A DNA stretch of 64,000 nucleotides from JACJXF01 sp964404825 (GTDB taxonomy: Bacteria > Bacteroidota > Bacteroidia > Bacteroidales > GCA-2748055): positions 1 through 64,000 of the forward strand of contig CAYOLQ010000005.1 of the NCBI GenBank assembly GCA_964404825.1, written 5' to 3'. The number at the start of each line of letters is the position of its first letter. The stretch's first letter is position 1. Below the pieces are notes generated by a model that ran no database searches, was not told the DNA's origin, and saw only the letters and a program-made list of their open reading frames with translations. Shown here one piece after another: positions 26,629 through 36,900 of the stretch. The translations under genes and the position numbers were made by a program.

Positions 26629-27879
26629 ATGTCCAGTTTGCATTTTTATATTGAAAAACGAAAACCCAAAAAAGGAACAGATTCTAATGCTGAGAGTCCT
26701 GTTATTGTATCGTTTTCTTATTCTTCAAATCGGGTGAAAGTTTATACAGGTCGAAAAGTAAGGCAACAGGAATGGGACAAATCAAATGAAAGAGCATTTC
26801 CCGCGTTTTTGAGTGCAGTGGAATTAAACCCTTATCTGGATTTGCTGGAGGAAAGGATTAGAAGGCATTACTCTATATTATTATCGGACGGAGTTATTCC
26901 GGATGCTGCTGATTTTCAGAATCAAATCCGTTTCATGGTTAAATCATCTGTGCCTTCCTTTTTCGGATTGATGTTGCGTTTTATGGAGGAGAGCAATAGT
27001 AAGTGGAGCCAATCCACATTTAAGAAAATGAAAACTTTTTATTCTCAGCTTCAAAAATTTTCTAAGGAAAAAAAAGAATTGCTAAATCCCGGAAAGATTG
27101 ACCAGAATTTTGCAGATAAACTAATCAATTATTATCGTGAAAAAGGTCTCATGGATTCAAGTATTAAAAAAAACCTTGATCTCCTTAAATGGTTTTTGAA
27201 CTGGTGCATGAATCGGAAACTCATATACTCCAGAGATTATGAGCATATCCGTTTTTCCCCCGAAAAAAATAATATATCTTTCAACGAAGTATTTCTCAGA
27301 TGGCAGGAATTAATCATTTTTTTTAATATTGAAGGATTATCAAAAAAAGAAATTTGGAGCAGAGATATTTTTTGTTTTATCTGCTTTTCCGGCATCAGGT
27401 TTTCAAAAATTTCAGGTATTACCAAAGCAAATTTAAATAGCCGCCATATACAATACGATGAACATATAGAACGCAAAGTTCTGTTAAACCGTTTTGCCAG
27501 CGAAATATGTAAAAGATATCAAAACAGGTTTTACCGGAATGATACTCTTTTCCCTGCAATGTCGCTTATTAGCTTTCATAAATATTTACGTTCAGCTGCG
27601 GAGAAATCCGGACTAAACCGAATGACATTCCCGAAAGAATCCTTTTCTGAAATGAGGCCGTTGTATCAGCAGATTAGCGCCAGAATTGCAATGAATACTC
27701 ACTATTCTGTTGCAGTAAAACTAGATAATTCAGGCGTTTTGTTTAAAAAGGTTAACAAAGATTCGGTTAAATCAAGAATATTTATGCTTTCAGGCGCTGA
27801 ACAAATGGCAGAAGAAAAGCAACTTAACACATCAGATATGCTTTATGAATCCATCCGAAATTCTGGGATGCGCCCTTAG
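26629..27879 (+). CDS. Tyrosine-recombinase-like protein lacking catalytic residues
   Basis: From the ATG at 26629 (a TTG at 26620 adds three residues) the protein has 416 residues. It has the order of Bacteroidota tyrosine recombinases: an arm-type DNA-binding region (VKVYTGRKVRQQEWDK), a SAM-like core-binding domain (about 105-215) and a catalytic-domain fold. The first catalytic arginine, R257 in SGIRFSKISG, is kept. The block where HxxR is expected reads ISARIAMNTHYS, so His is R352 and Arg is M355; the third His is replaced by K377, and no tyrosine is found near F385. It should therefore be unable to cut DNA but may still bind it. The upstream region is extremely AT-rich. Its stop overlaps the next gene by 35 bases. 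Confidence 0.75.
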   Translation: MSSLHFYIEKRKPKKGTDSNAESPVIVSFSYSSNRVKVYTGRKVRQQEWDKSNERAFPAFLSAVELNPYLDLLEERIRRHYSILLSDGVIPDAADFQNQIRFMVKSSVPSFFGLMLRFMEESNSKWSQSTFKKMKTFYSQLQKFSKEKKELLNPGKIDQNFADKLINYYREKGLMDSSIKKNLDLLKWFLNWCMNRKLIYSRDYEHIRFSPEKNNISFNEVFLRWQELIIFFNIEGLSKKEIWSRDIFCFICFSGIRFSKISGITKANLNSRHIQYDEHIERKVLLNRFASEICKRYQNRFYRNDTLFPAMSLISFHKYLRSAAEKSGLNRMTFPKESFSEMRPLYQQISARIAMNTHYSVAVKLDNSGVLFKKVNKDSVKSRIFMLSGAEQMAEEKQLNTSDMLYESIRNSGMRP

Positions 27880-28558
27880 CGCTTATTACGCGGGTGATTC
27901 ATCCGCAGAAATAATAATTCACAGTCCGGAATTTGATCCGGATCATCAGCCGGTTTCTCATTATTTCAGAGGATATAATGAAATGCCTGAAATTGAGCGT
28001 GAAGCTATTAACTTGTCGCGTGGAACCATTCTCGATATTGGTGCAGGAGCAGGCTCTCATTGTCTTGAATTACAAAAATTTGGTCTTAGTATCACAGCTT
28101 TGGAATTGTCTTCAGCAGCTTGCCAAATTATGAAAAAGCGGGGAGTTAAAAATGTTTTAAATCGTGATGTCTTTGATCCGGCTCCCGGGAAATTTGATAC
28201 ACTTCTCATGCTGATGAATGGGATTGGCATCGTGCACTCCATTGAAGGATTGTCGCTGTTTCTTAAACATATCAAAGGCTATTTGAATCCTGGCGGACAA
28301 CTGCTTTTCGATTCAGCTAACCTGATATACCTGATAAGTGATGATGAAACCTGTGAAATCCTCAGGATGCAGGACCAAAGGTATTTTGGGGAAATTGAAT
28401 TCGTTATGGAGTTTAACGGAAAGAAGTCAGATTCATTTTATTGGTTGTATGTGGATTTCGATACGCTGTGTCAATATGCAGAGAAGGAGGGGTTTAAGCC
28501 TGAATTAATTATGCAGGATCAGAATTTTCAGTACCTTGCCAGATTAAGCATTTTATAA
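27845..28558 (+). CDS. Class I SAM-dependent methyltransferase
   Basis: The 237-residue protein has the Rossmann SAM-binding motif GTILDIGAGAGSHCLELQ, the acidic residue after the second strand (ITALELS) and a Methyltransf_25-like core (FDTLLMLMNGIGIVHS, then LKHIKGYLNPGGQLLFDSAN). Substrate cannot be predicted; small-molecule targets are typical for such short enzymes. The ATG at 27845 overlaps the end of the recombinase-like gene by 35 bases, indicating translational coupling. Confidence 0.85.
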   Translation: MNPSEILGCALSAYYAGDSSAEIIIHSPEFDPDHQPVSHYFRGYNEMPEIEREAINLSRGTILDIGAGAGSHCLELQKFGLSITALELSSAACQIMKKRGVKNVLNRDVFDPAPGKFDTLLMLMNGIGIVHSIEGLSLFLKHIKGYLNPGGQLLFDSANLIYLISDDETCEILRMQDQRYFGEIEFVMEFNGKKSDSFYWLYVDFDTLCQYAEKEGFKPELIMQDQNFQYLARLSIL

Positions 28559-28598
28559 ACTTCATAATTCCGCAGATCCCTCAAAGCATCGTCAATGG

Positions 28599-28668
28599 AG
28601 TGTCATTCTGAACGAAGCGAAGAACCGAGTACGCTGGCGTACGAGCTCACCGTAGGTAATCTCTTATT
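28599..28668. repeat. Fragment of a dispersed intergenic repeat with a perfect hairpin
   Basis: TGTCATTCTGAACGAAGCGA at 28601-28620 resembles a short sequence often seen scattered between genes in many environmental bacteria (recalled, not searched). It continues into GTACGC-TG-GCGTAC at 28629-28642, a perfect 6-bp stem. A later part (GTAATCTCTTA) completes the usual ending. Only one copy was noticed in this window, so mobility cannot be shown here. Confidence 0.4.
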
Positions 28669-28769
28669 ATTTTACCTGACAACATTGAATTTTTAATACT
28701 AACTGAAAATGGTATTTTGAAGCTTGAGGGCTATTGATTAGATTTGAAAAAAAAAGAAAAATCCTTATA

Positions 28770-29615
28770 ATGCATTTTAAAGCGAAATTTTTCAAAATCC
28801 TTTTTATTTTTCCCTTCTTCAGAAAACGATATTTCGGATTTTATAAGAAGCTTTTTAAACCCCGAAAACTTTTTCAGGGACAATCTACTGTTTGCCGGTT
28901 TGATTCCAGCCTGAAAATCAATGTTGATATGGACGAATGGATCCAGCAGCACATTTATTTTTTTGGATCATGGGATGAACGCGGTACCAATTTTTTAAAA
29001 CTTAATTTAAACCCCGGAGACGTATTTTTTGATGTTGGCGCCAATATTGGGTGCTTCTCACTTATAGCATCTAAAATTGTAGGGACTGAAGGAAAAGTGC
29101 ATTCATTTGAACCTGTTACAAGGGTTTATGAAAAGTTACTTGCTAATATTCAACTCAATGGTCTGAAAAACATTACTGCTAAACGGAAAGCAGTTTTTGA
29201 ATCTTCCGGAACACTTGAATTATTTGTTTCATCAAACGAAAATGTAGGTATGTCGAGTATTTTTCACCATGATACCGAAAGCGGTCAGGTGGAAATAGCA
29301 GAATCCATAAGCCTAGATGAATATGTTCAGAAAGAGGGTATTACTGAAATTAAAATGATTAAAATTGATATAGAGGGAGCTGAGATCTTTGCATTAAGAG
29401 GGATGAAACAAATCCTGAAGGAATTAAAACCGGTATTAATCATCGAAATTAGTAAAGATGTTTTTCAAAACACGAAAATGGAAGGCAATGAGGTACTGGA
29501 ATTCATGCAAAGCATGAGGTATGAGATCAGAAAAATTTATAAATGCGGACATACGGGCCCTGTATCAGAAACGAAATCAGAATATACAAATTATGCTTTT
29601 TTCCCTATTGATTAG
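28770..29615 (+). CDS. FkbM-family methyltransferase
   Basis: From the ATG at 28770 the protein has 281 residues; an upstream TTG at 28734 adds twelve lysine-rich residues that are less likely to be real. The FkbM domain is plain: GDVFFDVGANIGCFSLIA, VHSFEPVTRVYEKLLANIQL and IKMIKIDIEGAEIFALRGM. These enzymes place methyl groups on hydroxyls of sugars, lipids or secondary metabolites, and many occur in surface polysaccharide loci. No glycosyltransferase is adjacent, so the target is unknown. It ends 4 bases into the convergent lipoprotein gene. Confidence 0.87.
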   Translation: MHFKAKFFKILFIFPFFRKRYFGFYKKLFKPRKLFQGQSTVCRFDSSLKINVDMDEWIQQHIYFFGSWDERGTNFLKLNLNPGDVFFDVGANIGCFSLIASKIVGTEGKVHSFEPVTRVYEKLLANIQLNGLKNITAKRKAVFESSGTLELFVSSNENVGMSSIFHHDTESGQVEIAESISLDEYVQKEGITEIKMIKIDIEGAEIFALRGMKQILKELKPVLIIEISKDVFQNTKMEGNEVLEFMQSMRYEIRKIYKCGHTGPVSETKSEYTNYAFFPID

Positions 29616-30628
29616 CTGGAACTCCGAAACTCACCATTTTTAAAAACTGTCAGTCCCTTCTCCGTTCCGATCCAAATAGATCCATCCAAATCTTTTGCCA
29701 TACAAAAAATTGTATATCCGCTTATCCCGTTTTCTACTGAGTAATGTTCCCAAACATTTTGTTTCCTTACAAAGATACCATCTTCAGTTCCGGCCCAAAT
29801 TTCGTCCATGCTGAATTCATAAACACACCTTACTTTTTCATCCCTCAAAAAATATTCAAAATCACCGTTGTCAACTTTTGTCTCACCCTTGTTACGCGTT
29901 AAGCCTTTTAACGATCCAAACCAGATCGAACTGTCAGCACTTGCCATTACACAAAAAATGGTATCTGTTGTAAGTTCACCATTATAATTCAGATATGGAT
30001 TATCGGCTCCTCCCAATAACTGCGATGCACCGGTTATCGCATCCGTTTCAGGATTATATTTAACACGATAGAGGAATAACCCATTTGTACCGAAAAAAGC
30101 ATCATTATAGCGGAAGGCCATCGAGTTTACACGGGTTATGGAAACCAGACTCAGTGCAATATATTTATTCTGAAGGAATATGTTACCGTCAAACATTGAT
30201 AGCCCTGCAGGAATTCCAAACCACTTCCGATCCCCAAAACCAGTATTAAAAATAGTTACGGAATTTAATGAAACACCGGGTTGATTCCGGGTAAACGAAT
30301 CAATAATGCCGCTTTCTGGCTGTACAGTGTATGCTCCCGACTCCGCACCAATGAAAATATTGTTTTCTTTTGTTTGCAAAGAATTGATCCTGACATTTTT
30401 GAGCGCGGTAAAGGACAGCCATTTAGTATTATCAGACCTGAACAAACCAGAATCAGTGCCTATCCACTTATCTCCGGAGGGATCAATTACAATTGCATTA
30501 ATCTGCAACTTTCCTGGCATATAAGTATTTACTTCCTCAAATCCGGCTTCAGTTTTACTATCGTTTTCTTTTTTGCACTGAATAAAAACAATAGTAATAC
30601 CAAGGAGTAGTAACCAATTTTTTCTCAT
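29612..30628 (-). CDS. Lipoprotein with two-component-regulator-type propeller repeats
   Basis: The 338-residue protein has a lipoprotein signal (LLLLGITIVFIQC, Cys about 18). It contains several beta-propeller blades of the Reg_prop kind, such as IDPSGDKWIGTDSGLFR, IWFGSLKGLTRNKG, EIWAGTEDGIFV and GSIWIGTEKGLTVF. In hybrid two-component sensors of Bacteroidota such blades bind polysaccharide fragments, but no kinase or DNA-binding part is attached here. The role is unknown; it may bind a ligand in the envelope. It overlaps the convergent FkbM gene by 4 bases and follows the DUF362 gene by 18 bases, so the two minus-strand genes are probably one operon. Confidence 0.8.
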   Translation of the reverse strand: MRKNWLLLLGITIVFIQCKKENDSKTEAGFEEVNTYMPGKLQINAIVIDPSGDKWIGTDSGLFRSDNTKWLSFTALKNVRINSLQTKENNIFIGAESGAYTVQPESGIIDSFTRNQPGVSLNSVTIFNTGFGDRKWFGIPAGLSMFDGNIFLQNKYIALSLVSITRVNSMAFRYNDAFFGTNGLFLYRVKYNPETDAITGASQLLGGADNPYLNYNGELTTDTIFCVMASADSSIWFGSLKGLTRNKGETKVDNGDFEYFLRDEKVRCVYEFSMDEIWAGTEDGIFVRKQNVWEHYSVENGISGYTIFCMAKDLDGSIWIGTEKGLTVFKNGEFRSSS

Positions 30629-30646
30629 AATCAGAAAATAGTTTCT

Positions 30647-32827
30647 TTAGTTATTTCCAACTATCATTCTTGCTGTAAAAGTGAAGGTGGATTTACCTGA
30701 AGCTGTGATTTTGCAAAGATATACTCCTTTAGAAATTGAATAGTCAGACAGATTAAAAGTTAAGGAATTTCTGCCTGTTAACTGATTTTTGCCGGAACTG
30801 CTAAGTATCAATTTACCTTCTGTGGAATAAATTTCCGCACGTACTAAAGCATTCTCGCTGAGATTATAACTGAATGTTACCCTATCGATAACAGGATTCG
30901 GATAAACAGTACAGGCAGTAAGCTTATTTTCCCGTATGCTGTTGTTCAGGTCAACGATAATAAGGGATGTTGCTGTCAGATTCCCATCAACTGTGATAGC
31001 TTTTATTGTGGTATTTCCGCTTTTTAGTGGATGCACCAGGCCGTTTTGATCAACTGTAGCAATAGTATTGTCGCTGCTTAGCCATATAATCCCTTTATTC
31101 GGGGTGTTTTCAGGGGATAAATCTGCAACAAGAAGTGTATTTTCAGTAATTGTCATGGCAGATGGGACTGTGATTCCGGAAACATGTACCATCTGGTTTT
31201 CAGCAAGACTTTCCGGGTGCACCGAAAGTTCAATTCCTTTATTTATACCGAGATTCTTACTGTATTCCTTTTTGGCGGCATCATTCCAGTGTTCATGAAC
31301 ACCAAGGGAACCAACCGGTGAGCTGTGATCAGCATGATTTGGATCGTATTGAATCCCTTCCGGCCAGTTTGCGGGATCTGCAGCCTGATGAATATAATCC
31401 TGAACTCCTGTCCATGTTGGGAAAAGCACATTTGCGTGACTTTCTTTGTAGTTGGCATATTCGTAGTAGAGGAAATCAAAGCCTACCGACTCAATGGCCA
31501 CTGCATCCTGCGAAAGGAACAGGGAAGATGTCCAATCGTTATTAAATGGATCCATTTTCCATTTTTCAACTGTTCCGAACCAGTCTCTGCCACTCCATAT
31601 AGCATCAACAATGTAAACCAGGGTGTTGCCGCCAAGTTTTTCATGCGCCATATAGTCAACTATATGTCTGTAAATACCCATAACCTTATTTTCTGCATTA
31701 TCAGGATAGTCGTAATGCAGGGCTCCCATACTCTGATTGGTAGCATTCTGGTCAGAATCTATTACAGATCCCTGATGGTTTTTTGCTGCAATGGTAATTC
31801 CGGCCGAGCCATGAGATTTCAGACAAGGCATATTGATAAGGTAAGAAGCATCAACATATGCTTTAGGTAATCTAGATTGAAAATTGCCATCACTGTTAAA
31901 ATAAACATTACCTGCAGAAATAAGAGTCTGTTCCCTGCCGTCGGTTCCTTTTCCTTCGAAATAATGAACATTCGGATATTTGGTATGACATTTATCCCAG
32001 TATTCATTTGAAAAACCGCGATAGGGATCTCCGATTGTTATATCAGACTGAGCGATATGCAGAGTATCGACAAGCTGCTGCAAAAGAGCGAGAACAAGCT
32101 GCGGGGTTGAATTCATACCTTCCTTCATAGTCCTGCCACCGTTACCATTACTTGTAAGGTTAAGCTTTACAACAATTTTTTCACCTGCTGTATATCCTTT
32201 CCACCCGTACCCCTTAGTATAATTGAAATACTTAAAAAGGGCATCCCAGGATTCGGCAGATGTTGAACGACCCGTCAGGTTCTTTAAACCATTTGAAAGC
32301 ATTTTATTTACTGCAATCTGGTTGGTATTCTTGTCCATATACCAATAGTCGCCTGAAATATTTGTACAGTTTTCATTGGTTGAACCTTTGTCCATAATCC
32401 ATGATACTCTTCCAGGGTATATTCCTTTCGCTTCTCCCATGGGATCATTTGGCAAATCGGTAAAACTGTCTGCTTTTTCAGAAGATCCAAGCACTGTAAG
32501 TGCATTTTGCCCGAAGACAAGCAGGCCTGCAGCAATTGCAGCAAATCCAAAAAATATGGCTGTTTTATATTTTGACAACCGGAAATGCTCATTAGCTTTT
32601 CTGAACGCCAAAACAGAACCACTGAGGGATAAGAGGTAGATCACAAATCCACTCATTATGGGCGCTACAGCCCTCATACAAGGGTAGACAGCTCTGCTCG
32701 GTTTTGGGATAACACGGATTAAAAACCAAACCACTGATCCAATTCCAAGAACGAAAAATGAGATTCTTACAACTGTTTTTCGGGACTTGATTTTTGATAT
32801 AAATAAAGCAAAAAAATCTTTTACCAT
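30647..32827 (-). CDS. DUF362 protein with N-terminal membrane helices, Ig-like domain and type IX sorting tail
   Basis: The 726 residues contain three hydrophobic helices at about 18-40, 52-75 and 88-112, then a DUF362 region (about 200-470, with INMPCLKSHGSAGITIAAKN and VVKLNLTSNGNGG), a bacterial Ig-like domain (about 545-630, WLSSDNTIATVDQNGLVHPL) and a C-terminal Por secretion domain (VYPNPVIDRVTFSYNL to the end, ending KGVYLCKITASGKSTFTFTAR). The last domain directs proteins through type IX secretion to the cell surface. That is hard to reconcile with three membrane helices at the start instead of one cleavable signal. DUF362 has no settled function; other members carry ferredoxin-like modules. 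The propeller lipoprotein follows. Confidence 0.8.
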   Translation of the reverse strand: MVKDFFALFISKIKSRKTVVRISFFVLGIGSVVWFLIRVIPKPSRAVYPCMRAVAPIMSGFVIYLLSLSGSVLAFRKANEHFRLSKYKTAIFFGFAAIAAGLLVFGQNALTVLGSSEKADSFTDLPNDPMGEAKGIYPGRVSWIMDKGSTNENCTNISGDYWYMDKNTNQIAVNKMLSNGLKNLTGRSTSAESWDALFKYFNYTKGYGWKGYTAGEKIVVKLNLTSNGNGGRTMKEGMNSTPQLVLALLQQLVDTLHIAQSDITIGDPYRGFSNEYWDKCHTKYPNVHYFEGKGTDGREQTLISAGNVYFNSDGNFQSRLPKAYVDASYLINMPCLKSHGSAGITIAAKNHQGSVIDSDQNATNQSMGALHYDYPDNAENKVMGIYRHIVDYMAHEKLGGNTLVYIVDAIWSGRDWFGTVEKWKMDPFNNDWTSSLFLSQDAVAIESVGFDFLYYEYANYKESHANVLFPTWTGVQDYIHQAADPANWPEGIQYDPNHADHSSPVGSLGVHEHWNDAAKKEYSKNLGINKGIELSVHPESLAENQMVHVSGITVPSAMTITENTLLVADLSPENTPNKGIIWLSSDNTIATVDQNGLVHPLKSGNTTIKAITVDGNLTATSLIIVDLNNSIRENKLTACTVYPNPVIDRVTFSYNLSENALVRAEIYSTEGKLILSSSGKNQLTGRNSLTFNLSDYSISKGVYLCKITASGKSTFTFTARMIVGNN

Positions 32828-33065
32828 TGCAATAGTTATTATTGAGGTATGAGGTATAATTAATGCAGATTTCCAGATTCAATAATACAAAATCAATTAC
32901 TTAACGGAAAGTAAAAAATGTAAAATGGGTTATCTGACCCTCTTTTTTGGAACATTTAGCAACATTCTGAATAAGCACAACAAGTTTTTCAAATTCCTTC
33001 AATCTGTATTTCGATTATTTTCACAATCTTTGAGAAGAAAAATACAAATTTAATATAGCTAACAA

Positions 33066-33974
33066 GTGAAACCAACATTATTAATTCTTGCTGCAGGCAT
33101 GGGCAGTCGTTACGGAAGTATGAAACAAACAGAACAATTCGGCCCTTCCGGAGAAACAATAACTGACTATTCAATTTTTGATGCACAAAGAGCAGGATTC
33201 GGGAGAGTCGTTTTTGTAATCTCACCATCTATGGAGGATGAATTCAACTCCAGCTATATCAGAAAGTTTCCTGCAAATATCGATATCGATTATGTTATTC
33301 AGAGCATCGATAAAGTTCCTGCAGGTACCAGGATATCCCCCGAAAGAAAAAAACCATGGGGAACAGCACATGCTGTGCTTATGGCTGCTGAGAAAATCGA
33401 CACCCCATTTGCCGTAATTAATGCAGATGATTTTTATGGAAGAGAGAGTTATAAAATAATTGCCGATTATCTTACCGCAACTACTGAAGGCAGCATTCTT
33501 GAACATTGTCTGGCCGGGTATCCCATCCGTAATACACTTTCAAAGTATGGTACCGTTTCACGCGGAGTTTGTGAAACAGATAGCCACGGTTACCTTGTTT
33601 CCATAACCGAAAGAACAAAAATTAAAGAGACTTCCAAGGGAATTATTAATATGGAGGATAACGGGGAAGAGTTATTGCTTCCTGCTAATTGTCTTGTTTC
33701 CATGAACCTCTTTGGAGTAACCCCGGGAGTATTTCCATTTCTGAAAGAACAGTTTAACGAGTTCATTGCGAAAAATTCGATGGATCCGAAGGCCGAACTA
33801 TATATACCATTGGTGGCCGACAGGTTAATTCGCGAAAAGAAGGCCAGGATAAGGGTATTAAAAACCGATGCTACCTGGTTTGGAGTAACCTATAAGGAAG
33901 ATCGACCCAATGTTCTTGAAATGATAAATTCTCTTGTAAAACAAGGTGTTTATCCGGACAATTTATGGCGTTAG
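33066..33974 (+). CDS. Nucleotidyltransferase of the sugar-phosphate type
   Basis: The 302-residue protein starts at a GTG and shows the pyrophosphorylase signature LILAAGMGSRYGSMKQTEQF, followed by FAVINADDFYGRESY with the metal-binding aspartates. It resembles NTP-transferase proteins that join a sugar 1-phosphate to a nucleotide, a step in making activated sugars. Members of this exact subgroup in Bacteroidota are often annotated only as nucleotidyltransferase; the sugar and nucleotide are not clear. The beta-galactosidase gene begins 25 bases after its stop, suggesting co-transcription. Confidence 0.85.
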   Translation: MKPTLLILAAGMGSRYGSMKQTEQFGPSGETITDYSIFDAQRAGFGRVVFVISPSMEDEFNSSYIRKFPANIDIDYVIQSIDKVPAGTRISPERKKPWGTAHAVLMAAEKIDTPFAVINADDFYGRESYKIIADYLTATTEGSILEHCLAGYPIRNTLSKYGTVSRGVCETDSHGYLVSITERTKIKETSKGIINMEDNGEELLLPANCLVSMNLFGVTPGVFPFLKEQFNEFIAKNSMDPKAELYIPLVADRLIREKKARIRVLKTDATWFGVTYKEDRPNVLEMINSLVKQGVYPDNLWR

Positions 33975-33999
33975 TATCAATTTTATAAATGATTTCGGA

Positions 34000-36900
34000 A
34001 TGAGAAAGTTGAAGTATCTTTTCATATGTACTATCATGATTTGGGACGTATCTGTGGCTCAGCAACCTGAATGGAATAATCCGGCAATCGTTCAGGTAAA
34101 TAAGGAAACACCTCATGCTACCTTATTCCCTTTCGAAAATTCCGCATTGGCATTGAATGCTGATCGGACAAAAAGCGCAAACTATTTATCATTAAATGGG
34201 GAATGGTTCTTTCACTACTCGGAAAAGCCGGCTGAAAGACCTAAAGAGTTCTTTAAAAACGAATTTGATGTTTCGGGTTGGGATCTAATACCGGTACCGG
34301 CAAACTGGGAGTTGCAGGGTTACGGAATTCCAATCTATGTTAATATTCCATATGAATTCACTAAGAATCCAAATCCTCCGAATATCCCCGATGATCCAAA
34401 TCCGGTAGGATCCTACAAAAGAAGTTTTACTCTACCTGCAAATTTTGAAGGTAAAGAAATATTTGTACACCTCGGAGCAGTAAAATCTGCGTTTTATATC
34501 TGGATTAACGGTCAGAAAGTTGGCTATAGTCAGGATAGCAAAACACCAGCCGAATTTAATATTACTTCATATGTTCAGGCAGGTGAAAACACGATTTCTC
34601 TGGAAGTTTACCGCTGGTCTGATGGTTCATGGCTTGAATGTCAGGATTTCTGGAGAATAAGCGGTATTGAGAGGGATGTTTATCTTTTTGCAACTCCAAA
34701 GTTTCATGTTTTTGACTTCTTTTGTAAAGCCGGGCTGGAGAATTATTATACTGACGGGAATCTCGAAATTGAACTGAATGTTAAAAACTACCAGGGAATA
34801 AAAGGAACCTGTCAGGTAAAAGTAAGTCTTCTGAATAGTCCTATAGATGAGAATCCGGTATTCACGCAAAATGCCGAATTACGATTTAAATCCGAAAGCT
34901 CACTCCCGTTAAAATTCAGTACGAAACTTAAAAATCCACGGAAATGGTCTGCCGAAACGCCTGAACTCTATACACTACTTATTGAAATCAGGGATCAGAA
35001 AGGCATACTGCTGGAGTCACTTTCCTGCAAAACAGGTTTTAGAAGTTCAGAAATTAAAAACGGACTTTACTTGTTTAATGGTAAAGCCATCAAAATTAAA
35101 GGCGTTAACCGCCATGAGCATGATGAATTTAATGGTCATGTTGTTTCAGAGGAGATGATGATCAGGGATATACAGCTGGTGAAACAGAATAACATTAATA
35201 CTGTCCGGACTGCTCACTATCCCAATGATCCCCGCTTTTATGAACTTTGTGATCAATACGGACTATATGTAATCGATGAAGCAAATATCGAAGCTCATGG
35301 CATGGGATATGATCCCGATAAAACACTTGGAAATAATCCGGTATTTAAACTCTCTCATCTCGACCGCACGCAGAGAATGCTGGAGAGAGACAAGAATCAT
35401 CCCTGCATAATTATGTGGTCACTGGGAAACGAATCCGGTGATGGGGTTAATTTCGATGCAACTTATGATTATGTCAAATCACGTGATCTTTCCCGTCCCG
35501 TGCATTACGAAAGAGCAGAGGGTGGCAGAAATTCAGATCTCGAATGTCCGATGTATTCACCCATTTCATATTTATCACAGTATGCTGAGAAAATCCGGCC
35601 AAAACCATTGATTATGTGCGAATATGCTCATGCAATGGGCAACAGTACAGGAAATTTTCAGGATTACTGGGATGTAATTGAGAGTAATGATCAGCTACAG
35701 GGTGGATCTATCTGGGACTGGGTCGATCAGGGATTTGCTAAATACACACCCGATGGTAGAAAATACTGGGCATATGGTGGCGATTACGGCCCTGCCGATG
35801 TTCCCAGCGATGGAACCTTTTGCCTGAATGGACTTGTATGGCCCGATCGCAGCCCCAAACCCGGTTTGGCAGAAGTAAAAAAAGTATACCAGAATATTGG
35901 TTTTAAAATGGTTGCTTTTGCTAACGATATGATTGAAATCCGGAATAAGTACGATTTTTTGAATCTTAAGGATTTTACCATTTACTGGGAAATTGAAGGT
36001 GAAGGAAAAGTGGTTCAGGATGGCATGATTGTAAATCCTGATATCGCTCCGGGAACCAGCAGAATTATGAACCTTGATATCAAATCATTCACCCCAAAAC
36101 CCGGGGTGGAATATTTTATAAATTTCACGGCATTTGTAGATCACAATCAGCCTCTTGTCCCGGCCGGACATATTTTTGCCATGGAGCAGTTCACGTTTCC
36201 CGGAACAGCGGGTAGTCTAAGCAATAAGGCAGAAGATCGTGGAGATAAGATAGTAACCGAAACCAAAACCAGTCTGAGCATTCAGGCAGGTCAAAGCATT
36301 TACGAATTCAGTAAGACAGATGGACTTTTATATGCCATCAGTTTAAATGGTAAAAAAGTTAATGCAGGCAAACTTATGCCGAATTTCTGGCGCGCACCAA
36401 CTGAAAACGATTTTGGAAATAATATGCCCGTTCGGCTGGGGATGTGGAAAGATGCGGGCAAAAATGCAGTACTAAAAGACTTCAAACATCAAATGGATGA
36501 TAAAAAATATTACGTTATTGATGCAGACTATTGGTTACCCGATGTTGAGGCAAATCTGTATATAAATTATGAAATCAATGGCGAAGGTGAAATTCGGGTC
36601 GGAATGTTTATGGAACCGGCGGGGAAGGATTTTCCTGGAATGCCCCGATTCGGAATGACTATGGCTCTGACCTCCCCTTACGAAAACCTAGAGTGGTTTG
36701 GAAGAGGCCCTCACGAAAACTATAGCGATCGCAATACTTCTGCTTTTGTCGGGCATTATTCAGGAACCGTTACGAGCCAGTTTGTTCCCTATATCTCTCC
36801 ACAGGAAAATGGCTATAAAACTGATACCAGATGGTTAATGCTTAAAGACCTGAATAACGACGGCCTCATGTTTAAAGCAGTTGATCGAATTTGTTTTTCT

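Noticed and set aside
26629..27879. Active integrase of an inserted element with attachment sites
   Set aside because: Three of the catalytic residues are missing and no tRNA or flanking direct repeat was seen.
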